Origin: Streptomyces sp. MNU76
Lineage (GTDB): Bacteria; Actinomycetota; Actinomycetes; Streptomycetales; Streptomycetaceae
Length of the DNA: 64,000 nt
Assembly (NCBI RefSeq): GCF_020982545.1
Contig: NZ_JAJKLK010000003.1
Location: 682,001-746,000, forward strand
Direction: 5' to 3'
Position numbers and translations under genes: made by a program
Shown: positions 56,234 through 64,000 of the stretch, piece after piece
Position numbering within the stretch: position 1 is the stretch's first letter
Layout: every line of letters begins with the position of its first letter
The notes under the pieces: generated by a model
Told to the model about the DNA's origin: nothing
The model's input: only the letters and a program-made list of their open reading frames with translations
Databases searched by the model: none

Positions 56234-57972
56234 GGTTCTGGATCACTTTCCGTGCCAGAGCCACGGAGGGTCACCACAACCGCGATCATGAACGGCCGTG
56301 GGTGATGTGTTCCTCCAGGACCTGTGGTTCCACCCGGTCGAAGGCGTTGTGCTCGAAAATGCAGTGGCCGACGGCGAGTTGGTGATCGTGCGGGCCCGCG
56401 CGTCGGCGGAGCGGGCTGCGTGTCCTGCTTGCTCGACGACGTCGGGCCGAGTGCACAGCCGATACGTACGCCGCCTCGCCGACACCGCAGTCGGCGGGCG
56501 TCACGTGGTGATCGAGTTACAGGTCCGGCGGTTCCGCTGCCGCGACCGCGCCTGCCGGCAGGCCACGTTCGCCGAGCAGGTCGACGGGCTGACCTTCCGG
56601 CACGGGAGACGAAGCGCCGGGCTGCAGACGGTGCTGCAAAAGGTGGCGGTGATGCTGGCGGGCCGGGCCGGCGCCCGCTTGGCGGACACGCTCGCGGTCC
56701 GGGCGAGCCGGTCGACGCTCCTGCGGCTGATACGCCGCCTTCCGGAGCCGGAAGCGCACACACCACGGGTGCTCGGAGTGGACGAGTTCGCCCTGCGCAA
56801 GGGACACAACTACGGCACGATCCTGGTGGACATCGACACGCGCCGTCCGGTTGACCTGTTGCCCGACCGGGCCACGGCGACGGTGGCCGCCTGGCTCACC
56901 GACCACCCCGGCGTCGAGGTGATATGCCGTGACCGGTCGACCGCCTACGCCGAGGCCGGACGGCTCGGCGCCCCGGATGCTATTCACGTCGCGGACCGGT
57001 GGCACATCTGGAAAAACCTGGCCGAGGCCGTCGAGAAGACGGTCATCCAGCACCGCGCCCTGCTGCGCGAGCCGGAGAACACTGCCCCGGTCCGCGCCGC
57101 CGAGCCCCTGGAGAACCCGGAGCCTGCGCCGCCTTCCCCGGAGGAACCACGACAGTCGGGCCGTCTGTCCGACCGGGTACGCGAGCAGCACGCGGCCGCC
57201 CATGCCCTGCTGGATGAGGGGCTCGGGCTGCGGCCGATCGCCCGCCGGCTGGGCCTGGCCCGCAACACCGTCCGCCGACTCGCGAATGCGGCTACCGCAG
57301 ACGAGCTCCTCGTCGGACGGTGGACCGGCAGGACCAGCATCCTCGACCCCTACAAGCCCTACCTCCATCAGCGGTGGGCGGAGGGCTGCACCGTCGCCCG
57401 CCGCCTGTTCGAGGAAGTCCGCGAGCGCGGCTATCCCGGTGGCGAGAGCGTCGTGAAGAAGCACGTGCAGCGGCTCCGCAAAGCCTTCCCGCACGACGAT
57501 CCGCCCCGCAAAGCGCCGTCCGTGCGGGACGTGACCAGCTGGATCACCCGTCGCCCCGACCGCCTCACCGACGACCAGGCCCAGCAGCTCAAGCAGATTC
57601 TCGCCCGCTGCCCCGCCCTCGGCAGAACCGCCGAACACGTTCGTCTCTTCGCCGAGTTGATGAACGACCGCCGGGGCAGCGAACTCGGTCAATGGATAGA
57701 ACGCGTGCAGGCTGACGACTTGCCCGCCCTGCATGGCTTTGTCACCGGCCTCGGCCAGGATTTCGATGCCGTCGTCGCCGGGCTCAGCCTGCCCTACAGC
57801 TCTGGAGCGGTCGAGGGCCACAACAACAAGATCAAGATGCTGAAGCGGCAGATGTTCGGCCACGCCAACTTCGACCTGCTCCGCAAGCGGGTCCTCCTCG
57901 CAGCGTGAGGCCGTTCATGATCGCGGTTGTGGTGACCCTCCGTGGCTCTGGTACGGAAAGTGATCCAGAACC
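56234..57972 (+). mobile_element. ISL3-family insertion sequence (element 2), intact
   Basis: 1,739 bases with long inverted repeats: 56234-56297 and 57909-57972, 64 bp each, with one mismatch seen (GGTTCTGGATCACTTTCCGT... at each end). It encloses one full transposase gene. Adjoining 8-mers (GAGTTTTC and ACGGTTCA) are not the same, so no clear target duplication is present. It has cut an IS6 transposase gene. Confidence 0.87.
56298..57908 (+). CDS. ISL3-family transposase with internal HTH
   Basis: A 536-residue transposase, starting with GTG directly at the end of the left repeat. The zinc finger is AACPACSTTSGRVHSRY and CRDRACRQATFAEQVD. The DDE core has VLGVDEFALRKGHNYGTILV, VICRDRSTAYAEAG, and the final Glu in LPYSSGAVEGHNNKIKM. 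An inserted HTH (HALLDEGLGLRPIARRLGLA, RNTVRRLANA) lies between the second Asp and the Glu, as in the longer ISL3 proteins. It ends KRQMFGHANFDLLRKRVLLA. The reading frame is unbroken, so it may be active. Confidence 0.93.
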   Translation: MGDVFLQDLWFHPVEGVVLENAVADGELVIVRARASAERAACPACSTTSGRVHSRYVRRLADTAVGGRHVVIELQVRRFRCRDRACRQATFAEQVDGLTFRHGRRSAGLQTVLQKVAVMLAGRAGARLADTLAVRASRSTLLRLIRRLPEPEAHTPRVLGVDEFALRKGHNYGTILVDIDTRRPVDLLPDRATATVAAWLTDHPGVEVICRDRSTAYAEAGRLGAPDAIHVADRWHIWKNLAEAVEKTVIQHRALLREPENTAPVRAAEPLENPEPAPPSPEEPRQSGRLSDRVREQHAAAHALLDEGLGLRPIARRLGLARNTVRRLANAATADELLVGRWTGRTSILDPYKPYLHQRWAEGCTVARRLFEEVRERGYPGGESVVKKHVQRLRKAFPHDDPPRKAPSVRDVTSWITRRPDRLTDDQAQQLKQILARCPALGRTAEHVRLFAELMNDRRGSELGQWIERVQADDLPALHGFVTGLGQDFDAVVAGLSLPYSSGAVEGHNNKIKMLKRQMFGHANFDLLRKRVLLAA

Positions 57973-57979
57973 ACGGTTC

Positions 57980-58192
57980 AGACGACGCCGACAAGGTGAG
58001 GACCTTGGGGGGTGATCGCCCAGTGTTTGGCATGGCGTGCAGGACGTCTCTGTAGCGGCAGGTAAGGCAGAGGAGGGCTGCGTTGTGGCGTTTGCTCTCC
58101 GCCCCGCCACGCAGGACCTCTCCTTCCTCCGGATCCACTATCCGTAATGCCGTTACGCGGTGAGATGGCATGACGGTGTGGGACAACCACAT
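57980..58192 (-). pseudogene. Unrecognised gene fragment right of ISL3 element 2
   Basis: On the reverse strand a frame starts WLSHTVMPSHRVTALRIVDP and goes on EEGEVLRGGAESKRHNAALL, CLTCRYRDVLHAM until it enters the IS. The first part is protein-like and has an ATG at 58192. I do not know the family. The insertion has replaced its C-terminus. Confidence 0.4.
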
Positions 58193-58280
58193 CGTGATCG
58201 GTTACTGGATCGCTTGAGGTGATGGCGCGCACATCAGGGAGAGGAGCCACCGGCCGGGCCGCCTCTTCCTGATGCCGGGT

Positions 58281-59297
58281 CTACAACCGGACCGTGTGGC
58301 GCACCGGGAAAACGGCGAATCCCGTGCGGTGCGCCAGCGTCCCCCACAGCCCCCGCGGCAGGTACAGCGAGACCACGATGGCCGCCGCGCCCACCACGAT
58401 CAGGTACCAGACACCGCTCTGCGCGAAGTACTTGTCGAGGAGGAAGTACGCGATCGCGCCGACGACCGGGCCCTCGATCGTGCCGATGCCGCCGATGATC
58501 ACCATGAAGACCATCAGGGCCGAGTACTGCACCCCGAAAATCTGCGTCGGCGACGCCACCCCCAGGCTGTTGACGCAGATCACCGCACCGGCGGCGGCAC
58601 ATCCGGCAGCCGCGGTGATGTAGATGATCCGCTTGCCGCGCGTGACGTTCACGCCGAGGGAACCGGCGGCGGTGTCGTCGTCGCGGATGGCCTGGAGGCT
58701 CAGGCCGAGCCGGCTGCGCAGGACGGCGTAGGTGCCGAGCACGGCCGCGGCCATGACGGCGAGCGCCAGCCAGTAGGTGAAGGCGCGCCGCAGCACCGGA
58801 TCGGCGGTGACGTCCGACAGGGTGCGTCCGCTCGCCGCTCCGAGAAAGTCGAAGCGGACCACGATCAGGCGGACGACCTCGGCGATCACCCAGGTGCCGA
58901 CGGCGAAGTAGCCGCCGCGCAGCCGGAAGGCGAGGTACGACACCGGCCAGGCGAGCAGCGCCACCAGAGCGGAGACGACGAGCGTGCCCGCGTAGACGCT
59001 CAGGCCGTGGTCGTTGACGATGAACAGGAGGTAGGCGCCCAGGCCGATGAACGCCTGCTGGCCCATCGACATCATGCCCGCGTACCCCGCGAGCAGGTTC
59101 CACATGGACGCGAGGGCCACCAGGTAGCAGAGCTTGACGAGTTGGGCCGTGACGCCGGATTCGACGAGGTAGGGAAGGGTCGCCATCGCCAGCAGGACGA
59201 CGGCCGTGCCCGTGAGGCCGAGGACCGTGGCGCGGCCACCCCGGTGAACGGCCGGCAGCGCGGTCACCTCGGCAGCGGGGGCTGTCTGGACGGTCAT
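58281..59297 (-). CDS. livM: Branched-chain-amino-acid-type ABC transporter permease
   Basis: A 338-residue LivM-type permease with about nine helices. LCYLVALASMWNLLAGYAGM and MSMGQQAFIGLGAYLLF are family marks, and GLSLQAIRDDDTAAGSLGVN is the cytoplasmic EAA-like loop. LMVFMVIIGGIGTIEGPVVG is the conserved Gly-rich helix. Its ATG overlaps the livH stop (ATGA). Last gene of a five-gene operon that runs from the binding protein at 62947. Substrates of this class include Leu/Ile/Val, urea, amides and aromatic acids, so the solute is open. Confidence 0.93.
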   Translation of the reverse strand: MTVQTAPAAEVTALPAVHRGGRATVLGLTGTAVVLLAMATLPYLVESGVTAQLVKLCYLVALASMWNLLAGYAGMMSMGQQAFIGLGAYLLFIVNDHGLSVYAGTLVVSALVALLAWPVSYLAFRLRGGYFAVGTWVIAEVVRLIVVRFDFLGAASGRTLSDVTADPVLRRAFTYWLALAVMAAAVLGTYAVLRSRLGLSLQAIRDDDTAAGSLGVNVTRGKRIIYITAAAGCAAAGAVICVNSLGVASPTQIFGVQYSALMVFMVIIGGIGTIEGPVVGAIAYFLLDKYFAQSGVWYLIVVGAAAIVVSLYLPRGLWGTLAHRTGFAVFPVRHTVRL

Positions 59298-60166
59298 GCG
59301 AGGACACTCCTGCCGAACAGGCCCTGCGGACGGAACACCAGGACCAGGAGGAAGACCACGTGCCCCGCGAGCAGGGGGAGGTCCGGGGAGATCTGGGCGC
59401 CGACGGACTGGGCCACACCGAGCACCACGCCACCCGCGAGCGTGCCCCACAGCGAGCCGAGACCGCCGATGATGACCGTCTCGAAGGCGAACAGGACGGT
59501 GAGCTGACTCTCGAAGGGGGTGACTCCGCCCTGCCGCATCGTGTACAGGACACCGGCCAGGGCCACCGTCGCGAAGGCGATGACCGAGGTCAGGGCATAC
59601 ACGCGGCGGTTGTCGACGCCCATGAGGCGGACCACCGCGCGGTCGTCGGACGTGGCCCGGACGATCCGGCCGGGCTGGGTGCGGTAGAGGAAGAGGTGGA
59701 GCGAGGAGAGGACCGCTACCGCCGCCGCGACCGTGATCAGCGGGAACCATCCGATGGCCAGGCCACCGCCGAGGTCGATGCTCGCGGTGCCGAGCGAGCC
59801 GATGGGCAGAGGCTGCGCGTCGCTGCTGAACACCTGGACCAGGACGTTCGGGATGATGACTGAGATGCCGAAGGTGACCAGCATCGGGGCGAGTTCGCCG
59901 ATGCCCATCGCGCGGTCCAGCATGGAGCGTTGGACGAGGTAGCCGAGTGCGCCGACCGCGACCATCGACACGACGATGGTGACGGGGACCGGGACGCCGT
60001 AGTGCGCCGCGGTCACCGAGGCCACGTAGCCGCCGAGGATCATCAGATCCCCGTGGGCGAGGTTGGCGATCCGCATCACGCCGAAGACGAGGGACAGGCC
60101 CGCGGCGGCCATGGCGAAGATGCCGCCGAGCAGGACGCCCTGCAGGATTGCGTTGAGCCAGGTCAT
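59294..60166 (-). CDS. livH: Branched-chain-amino-acid-type ABC transporter permease
   Basis: A 290-residue LivH-type permease. LNAILQGVLLGGIFAMAAAG and LSLVFGVMRIANLAHGDLMI are the typical first helices, and GRIVRATSDDRAVVRLMGVD is the loop that meets the ATPases. FAFETVIIGGLGSLWGTLAG closes the pore region. The ATG at 60166 overlaps the livF stop (ATGA), and its stop overlaps the livM start. The pair livH/livM forms the channel. Confidence 0.93.
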   Translation of the reverse strand: MTWLNAILQGVLLGGIFAMAAAGLSLVFGVMRIANLAHGDLMILGGYVASVTAAHYGVPVPVTIVVSMVAVGALGYLVQRSMLDRAMGIGELAPMLVTFGISVIIPNVLVQVFSSDAQPLPIGSLGTASIDLGGGLAIGWFPLITVAAAVAVLSSLHLFLYRTQPGRIVRATSDDRAVVRLMGVDNRRVYALTSVIAFATVALAGVLYTMRQGGVTPFESQLTVLFAFETVIIGGLGSLWGTLAGGVVLGVAQSVGAQISPDLPLLAGHVVFLLVLVFRPQGLFGRSVLA

Positions 60167-60903
60167 GGGGTCTTCACCTCCGGGAAGGCGCCGGTGCCGA
60201 AGTACGCGGCGGTCACCTGGTCGCGGGTGAGTTCGGCCGCCGTGCCGGTCAGCACGATCCGGCCCTCCAGGACACACGCGATGCGGTCCGCCACGGCGAA
60301 CGTGCGGTTGAGGTCCTGTTCGACCAGGATCACGGTCGCGCCCTCGGCACGGATACCGGGCAGCGCCGTGTAGAGCTGGTCCACGACGAGCGGGGCCAGG
60401 CCCAGGGAGACCTCGTCGAGGAGCAGCAGCCGCGGATTGCCCATCAGCGCGCGGCCGATGGCGACGGCCTGCTGCTCACCGCCGGAGAGCCGGGCCGCCT
60501 TGCGGGTACGGCGGTCGGCGACGAGCGGCATCGCCTCGTACACCTTGGCCAGGTTCCAGGGGCCCTTGCGCCCGGTGGCGGCGCCCACCTGGAGGTTCTC
60601 CTCGACGGTGAGCGACGGGAAGAGCCGGCGGCCCTCCGGGACCAGGCAGACGCCCTTGCGGGCCCGGCGGATGTCCGGCTCGGCGGTGACGTCCTCACCG
60701 GCCAGGCCGATCGTGCCGCGGAAGGGCTTCAGGGCTCCCGCGATTGTTTTCAACAGGGTGGATTTACCTGCGCCGTTGGCACCGACCAGGGCGATCAGCT
60801 CACCTTCGGCCACTTCGAGGTCGATGCCGAACAAGGCCTGGAAGTCGCCGTATCCGGCATCGACGGAGGTGACCCGCAGGAGCGGGCTCAGGCTCGCGCT
60901 CAC
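60163..60903 (-). CDS. livF: Branched-chain-amino-acid-type ABC transporter ATPase
   Basis: A 246-residue ATPase. Walker A is LVGANGAGKSTLLK, the signature is RLSGGEQQAVAIGRALM, Walker B is LLLLDEVSLGLAP, and the switch region ILVEQDLNRTFAVAD has Gln/Asp in place of His, as in LivF. VPEGRRLFPSLTVEENL is a LivF mark. GTG start overlapping the livG stop (GTGA). Confidence 0.94.
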   Translation of the reverse strand: MSASLSPLLRVTSVDAGYGDFQALFGIDLEVAEGELIALVGANGAGKSTLLKTIAGALKPFRGTIGLAGEDVTAEPDIRRARKGVCLVPEGRRLFPSLTVEENLQVGAATGRKGPWNLAKVYEAMPLVADRRTRKAARLSGGEQQAVAIGRALMGNPRLLLLDEVSLGLAPLVVDQLYTALPGIRAEGATVILVEQDLNRTFAVADRIACVLEGRIVLTGTAAELTRDQVTAAYFGTGAFPEVKTP

Positions 60904-61628
60904 GCCGCCGTACCTCCCAGGTAGACCTCCGCGACCTCGTCGCTGGCCAGTACCTCGTGCGGGTCGCCGTCGACGCGGATCCGGCCGTACGCGAGGCAGA
61001 CCAGCCGGTCAACGACCTGGACCAGGGCCTTGACGACATGCTCGATCCACAGGATCGTCACGCCGGACTCCTTCAGGGACAGCACGGTGGCGACGAGTTC
61101 CTCCGCCTCGGCCTCGGTGAGGCCGCCCGCGATCTCGTCGAGGAGCAGCAGATCGGGACCGGTGGCCAGCGCCCGTGCCAGCTCCAGCCGTTTGCGGCCG
61201 AGCAGGGGCAGGGAGCCGGCCGGCTTGTTGGCGAGGTGGAGCAGCCCGGCGGTCTCCAGCGCGCGCAGGGCCTGCTCGCGGGCGGGGCCGCCCCGCAGCC
61301 GGGCCCCCCGCTCGGCGCCGACCAGTGCGTTCTCGAACACGGTCAGGTCGCCGAACGGGCGCGGTATCTGGAAGGAGCGGCCGACGCCGAGCCGACATCG
61401 CTCGGCCGCGGAGCTGCGGGTGACATCGCGGCCCGCGAGCCGCACGCAGCCGGCGGTCGCGCGCTCGACGCCCGAGATCGCGCTGAGCAGGGTGGACTTG
61501 CCCGCGCCGTTCGGGCCGACGATACCGACGGCCTGCCCGCGCGGGACGGTCAGCTCGACGTCCTCCAGGACCCGCAACTCGCCGAAGTGCACGGCCAGAT
61601 GGTCCACTTCGAGGAGTGGAGCGGTCAC
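60900..61628 (-). CDS. livG: Branched-chain-amino-acid-type ABC transporter ATPase
   Basis: A 242-residue ATPase. Walker A is IVGPNGAGKSTLLSAI, Walker B is LLLLDEIAGGLTEAE (the EIAGGL form is usual for LivG), and the switch His is in TILWIEHVVKALV. The signature motif reads PLLGRKRLELARALA, a LivG-type variant (GRKRLELAR). Its GTG overlaps the stop of the binding-protein gene, and its stop overlaps the livF start. Confidence 0.94.
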   Translation of the reverse strand: MTAPLLEVDHLAVHFGELRVLEDVELTVPRGQAVGIVGPNGAGKSTLLSAISGVERATAGCVRLAGRDVTRSSAAERCRLGVGRSFQIPRPFGDLTVFENALVGAERGARLRGGPAREQALRALETAGLLHLANKPAGSLPLLGRKRLELARALATGPDLLLLDEIAGGLTEAEAEELVATVLSLKESGVTILWIEHVVKALVQVVDRLVCLAYGRIRVDGDPHEVLASDEVAEVYLGGTAA

Positions 61629-62947
61629 AGTTCCGCCGCCTTCGCGTCGGGCTTGACCATCGGCATCAAGCTGTTGCTGACAACCTTCAGTTCGTACGCG
61701 TCACCGCTCCCCTTGATCCACTGGGTGCCGACCATGGGGATGGTGGCGACGTTCTTGACCGGGTTGGCCGCACCGCCGCCGGTCCAGGAGAGGTGGCCGA
61801 GGACGGTGTCGAGGCTGGTCTTCCCGATCTGGGCGGCGACGGCCTCGCGGTCCTTGGGGTTCGCGTTGCGCAGGACGTGGTTGGCCACCTCGAACAGCGC
61901 GTGGTTGGGGCCGAGCCCCTGGTTCCACGTCCGGCCCTTCGCCAGCGGGGACTTCTCGTAGTCGTCGGCGAGCGCGGTGGCGGTCTGACCGGTGATCGTG
62001 GAGGTGAACGGGAACTGCGGCACCCACCAGCTCGCCGTGCACAGCCCGTTGCCGAGGTTGTTCGGCAGGGAGGCCACCGACGACTCGAAGAGGATGGCCT
62101 TGGAGATGGTGGCGACCGTGGGCTTGAAGTTCTGCTGTGCGGCCTGCGTCCAGAACGTCGAGAAGTCGGGCGGCGAGGGCACGCCGGCGAGGATCTCGAC
62201 GCCCTCCTTCTTGAACTTCGCGATGATCGACGAGAAGTCCTTGGTGCCGGGCTCGTAGGAACCCGGGTCCACGAATGTGAAGCCCTTGGTCGGGGGCTGC
62301 GCGCGGTAACCGGTGGTCTTGTCCCGGAAGGCGTTGCCGTCGGAGTCGTTCGGCCACAGCACGCCGACCTTCTTGTTGGTGTCGTGCTGCCGCCACATGT
62401 CGCTCTCGACCCTGGCCAGGTGCTCGATGCCGTCGAAGAAGTGGAACGTGTACGTGAAGGTCTTCTTCGGCGTGCCGCCACGCCCGAAGAACCAGGCCTG
62501 CCAGGGCTCGATGGTCGAGACGCAGGGCACGCCCTCGCTCTCGCACTTGGCCGCCACCGGGTGGATCGTGTCCGGCGTCGCGGTGACGAGGACGAGGTCG
62601 ACCTGCTGCTGGGAGATCAGCTCGTCCGCGATGGTGGCCGCCTGCTGCGGGTCCGAGCCCGTGTCGCGGTCCAGGATCTTCACGTCGTACTTCTTGCCGT
62701 CGTGGGTGATCCCCTTGGCGAAGAAGGCACGCACCTGCTCGAGAATGTAGGCGTCGGACTCGGCGAAGGCCGCGTAGGCGCCGGTGCGCGGGCTGACGTA
62801 ACCGATCTTGATGGTGTCGCCGGTCGAACTGCCCGAGCCCTTGAGGCCGGAGGAACAGGCGGAAAGAATCGGGGAGGCCGCCACGGCAGAGACTCCGAGG
62901 CCTCTGAGGACGGTGCGGCGGGAGGGCTTGATCGCGGGGTGTTCCAT
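61625..62947 (-). CDS. livK: ABC transporter substrate-binding lipoprotein (LivK-like)
   Basis: A 440-residue lipoprotein. KPSRRTVLRGLGVSAVAASP is a Tat signal with the twin Arg, ending in the lipobox LSAC. The mature protein begins IKIGYVSPRTGAYAAFAESD, the standard Peripla_BP_6 start. VDLVLVTATPDTIHPVAAKC is the hinge-side segment. It is longer than LivK of E. coli and nearer to those that bind urea, amides or aromatic acids. The ATG at 62947 begins the signal; upstream open sequence is not conserved in pattern. First gene of the operon. Confidence 0.92.
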   Translation of the reverse strand: MEHPAIKPSRRTVLRGLGVSAVAASPILSACSSGLKGSGSSTGDTIKIGYVSPRTGAYAAFAESDAYILEQVRAFFAKGITHDGKKYDVKILDRDTGSDPQQAATIADELISQQQVDLVLVTATPDTIHPVAAKCESEGVPCVSTIEPWQAWFFGRGGTPKKTFTYTFHFFDGIEHLARVESDMWRQHDTNKKVGVLWPNDSDGNAFRDKTTGYRAQPPTKGFTFVDPGSYEPGTKDFSSIIAKFKKEGVEILAGVPSPPDFSTFWTQAAQQNFKPTVATISKAILFESSVASLPNNLGNGLCTASWWVPQFPFTSTITGQTATALADDYEKSPLAKGRTWNQGLGPNHALFEVANHVLRNANPKDREAVAAQIGKTSLDTVLGHLSWTGGGAANPVKNVATIPMVGTQWIKGSGDAYELKVVSNSLMPMVKPDAKAAEL

Positions 62948-63189
62948 GGCGGGCTCCGGAGGGCCTTGAGCCGCAGATCGCGGGCTGCGGCGAGTGGAGG
63001 AAGTGGCCGCGAACGTAGGCCCGCCGTCCGTGCCTGGACAGGGCACGGATTCGATATGCGAGACGGCTGGGCCGTCGGTGACCCTAATGAAACATCAGCT
63101 GTACGCAGGGGGACGTAGAGGAGATACAGCACGTCCATGACGGGGTGTGTGGAACTCCCGGAGACTTCCGCGTCCGGCGCCCTCGCGAG
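62948..63189 (-). promoter_or_regulatory. Promoter region of the liv operon with a 7-bp hairpin
   Basis: CCGTGCC-TGGACAG-GGCACGG (63028-63048) is a perfect inverted repeat about 85 bases ahead of the binding-protein start, followed by an AT-rich ATTCGATATG. It may be an operator or part of the leader. No match to the TetR operator at 63889 is seen here. Confidence 0.45.
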
Positions 63190-63855
63190 TCAGGGCGTCG
63201 CGCGGATCCGTTCGCGCAGGTCCCTGGTGTAAGCCTGGAACACCCCCACCAGGTCGACCTGGCCGGGATCGGCCAGCCACTGGTTCTCCAGGCCCTCCAT
63301 GACAGCGACGATCTGCGTGGCCAGTAGCCCGCAGTCGAGGTCCCTGCGCAGCTCACCGTCGGCCATGCCCGCCTCCAGGGCCGTACGCACCAGCGTCCGC
63401 GCCTCCGCGAAGTGGCGTCTGCCGTGCTCGGCCGCGGGGTGGTCGCCGCCCGCCGATTCGGCGGCCAGGACGTGGGAGAGCTGTACGAGCCCGAAGCGAT
63501 CGGCGTTGACCACCACGAGCCGGTCCAGCATGTCGAGCACCTGCAGGCCGCGCAGGGTGAAGATGTCCTCCACGCCCATGCCGTGCCGGTCGCGCAGGTC
63601 CCGCTCGGCCAGTACGGCCGCGAGCAGTGCCTGCTTGTTGGGGAAGTGGTGGAGCAGGCCGGGCTTGGACATGCCCGTGCGGCCGGCGATGTCCTGGAGG
63701 GACGCGCCCCAGAAGCCGCGGGCGGCGAACTCCTCCATCGCGACGTCGAGGATCCGCCGCTTGGCCGCCTCGCCCCGTGCGTACGTACTAGGCCTGCCAC
63801 CGGTCCTGGTGCTCTCGCCGGTCCTCGTGCTGTTGTCGTCCGCCACCCGGCTCAC
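63190..63855 (-). CDS. TetR-family regulator upstream of the liv operon
   Basis: A 221-residue TetR protein. After a Thr/Arg-rich 25-residue start, the HTH is AAKRRILDVAMEEFAARGFW, LQDIAGRTGMSKPGLLHHFP and NKQALLAAVLAERD. The C-terminal domain (about 80-221) is the usual helical ligand part. GTG at 63855 (another GTG 9 bases in is possible). It is on the same strand as the liv genes, 242 bases ahead of them, and has its own operator at 63889-63906. Control of the transporter is inferred from position. Confidence 0.88.
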   Translation of the reverse strand: MSRVADDNSTRTGESTRTGGRPSTYARGEAAKRRILDVAMEEFAARGFWGASLQDIAGRTGMSKPGLLHHFPNKQALLAAVLAERDLRDRHGMGVEDIFTLRGLQVLDMLDRLVVVNADRFGLVQLSHVLAAESAGGDHPAAEHGRRHFAEARTLVRTALEAGMADGELRRDLDCGLLATQIVAVMEGLENQWLADPGQVDLVGVFQAYTRDLRERIRATP

Positions 63856-63888
63856 TCTAGTGCGGCGGAAAAAATCATGGACGAAAAC

Positions 63889-63906
63889 CTACCGACCGAT
63901 AGGTAG
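63889..63906 (-). promoter_or_regulatory. Operator of the TetR gene
   Basis: CTACCGACCGATAGGTAG is an inverted repeat (7 of 9 positions pair), 33 bases before the TetR start. It resembles the CCTACCGACCGGTCGGTAGG form bound by many TetR proteins. The rest of the window to base 64000 shows no gene. Confidence 0.65.
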
Positions 63907-64000
63907 CAATTGTAGAGTGCGGTCCCACCGGCGCGGCGAAGTCGTCCGTCCGGCCCCGGGGGAACGAGTCCCCGCTCCTTTCCGCTCTCCTGCGACTCTC

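Noticed and set aside
1..64000. tRNA, rRNA or known riboswitch
   Set aside because: I saw no cloverleaf with a TTCGA/TTCAA T-arm in context, and no conserved riboswitch core; a covariance-model search would be needed to exclude weak cases.

Overview
The window looks like a piece of a Streptomyces chromosome. It has very high GC, GTG/TTG starts, ATGA/GTGA-coupled operons, HxlR/TetR/IclR regulators, siderophore synthetases and several ISL3/IS6/IS110/ISAs1 remains. I see no tRNA, rRNA or CRISPR array. Species-level assignment is not possible from the sequence alone.

Layout. (1) 1-3858: 3' end of a YkoF-like protein, a small HTH protein, then the purine-catabolic operon uraD-uraH-urate oxidase-8-oxoguanine deaminase type amidohydrolase. 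(2) 4018-12930: a GH89-type glycosidase, heme peroxidase, hotdog thioesterase, histidine phosphatase, HAD-like protein, an aminotransferase, and an HxlR regulator whose C-terminal half is broken by several frameshifts. (3) 13234-15323: a secreted/membrane pair with a von Willebrand A domain. (4) 15386-25518: an iron block with two divergent IucA/IucC synthetases, a three-gene ferric-iron ABC transporter, and a 927-residue adenylation-carrier-acyltransferase fusion. A DmdR/IdeR-like iron box sits between the transporter and the fusion gene. (5) 25670-28008: GNAT plus a second IF-1, then a HipA-like kinase plus a SelW-like protein. (6) 28010-34889: the second half of purine/allantoin use: malate synthase (N-terminus frameshifted), a MobA-like nucleotidyltransferase, the IclR regulator AllR, allantoinase and allantoicase. 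Paired 15-bp IclR-type boxes lie before aceB and allB. (7) 35067-58192: an accessory island made of IS remains, truncated host genes, an alcohol/aldehyde dehydrogenase pair, a two-component system with a sulfite-oxidase-like protein, and a complete class I P450 set (FAD reductase, 2Fe-2S ferredoxin, P450, SDR). The P450 set lies between 1.1-kb direct repeats that each carry a near-identical quinone-oxidoreductase gene. (8) 58281-63855: a branched-chain-amino-acid-type ABC transporter operon and a TetR regulator, back in ordinary core-like sequence.

How the genes work together. Regions 1 and 6 form one route: urate -> 5-hydroxyisourate -> OHCU -> allantoin -> allantoate -> ureidoglycolate, with glyoxylate collected by malate synthase. 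AllR is the likely repressor. Region 4 would make, and possibly acylate, an iron-scavenging product and import iron. In the island, P450 hydroxylation followed by ADH, ALDH and SDR steps would oxidise a small hydrophobic substrate to an acid. The substrate cannot be read from the sequence.

The strongest structural observations are as follows. One TetR copy has its HTH-coding 133 bp exactly inverted. A 4.7-kb segment is inserted in the same duplicated unit between CACT repeats. The promoter architecture shared by aceB and allB is conserved. One-base frameshifts in three otherwise well-conserved genes could be real decay or sequencing error.
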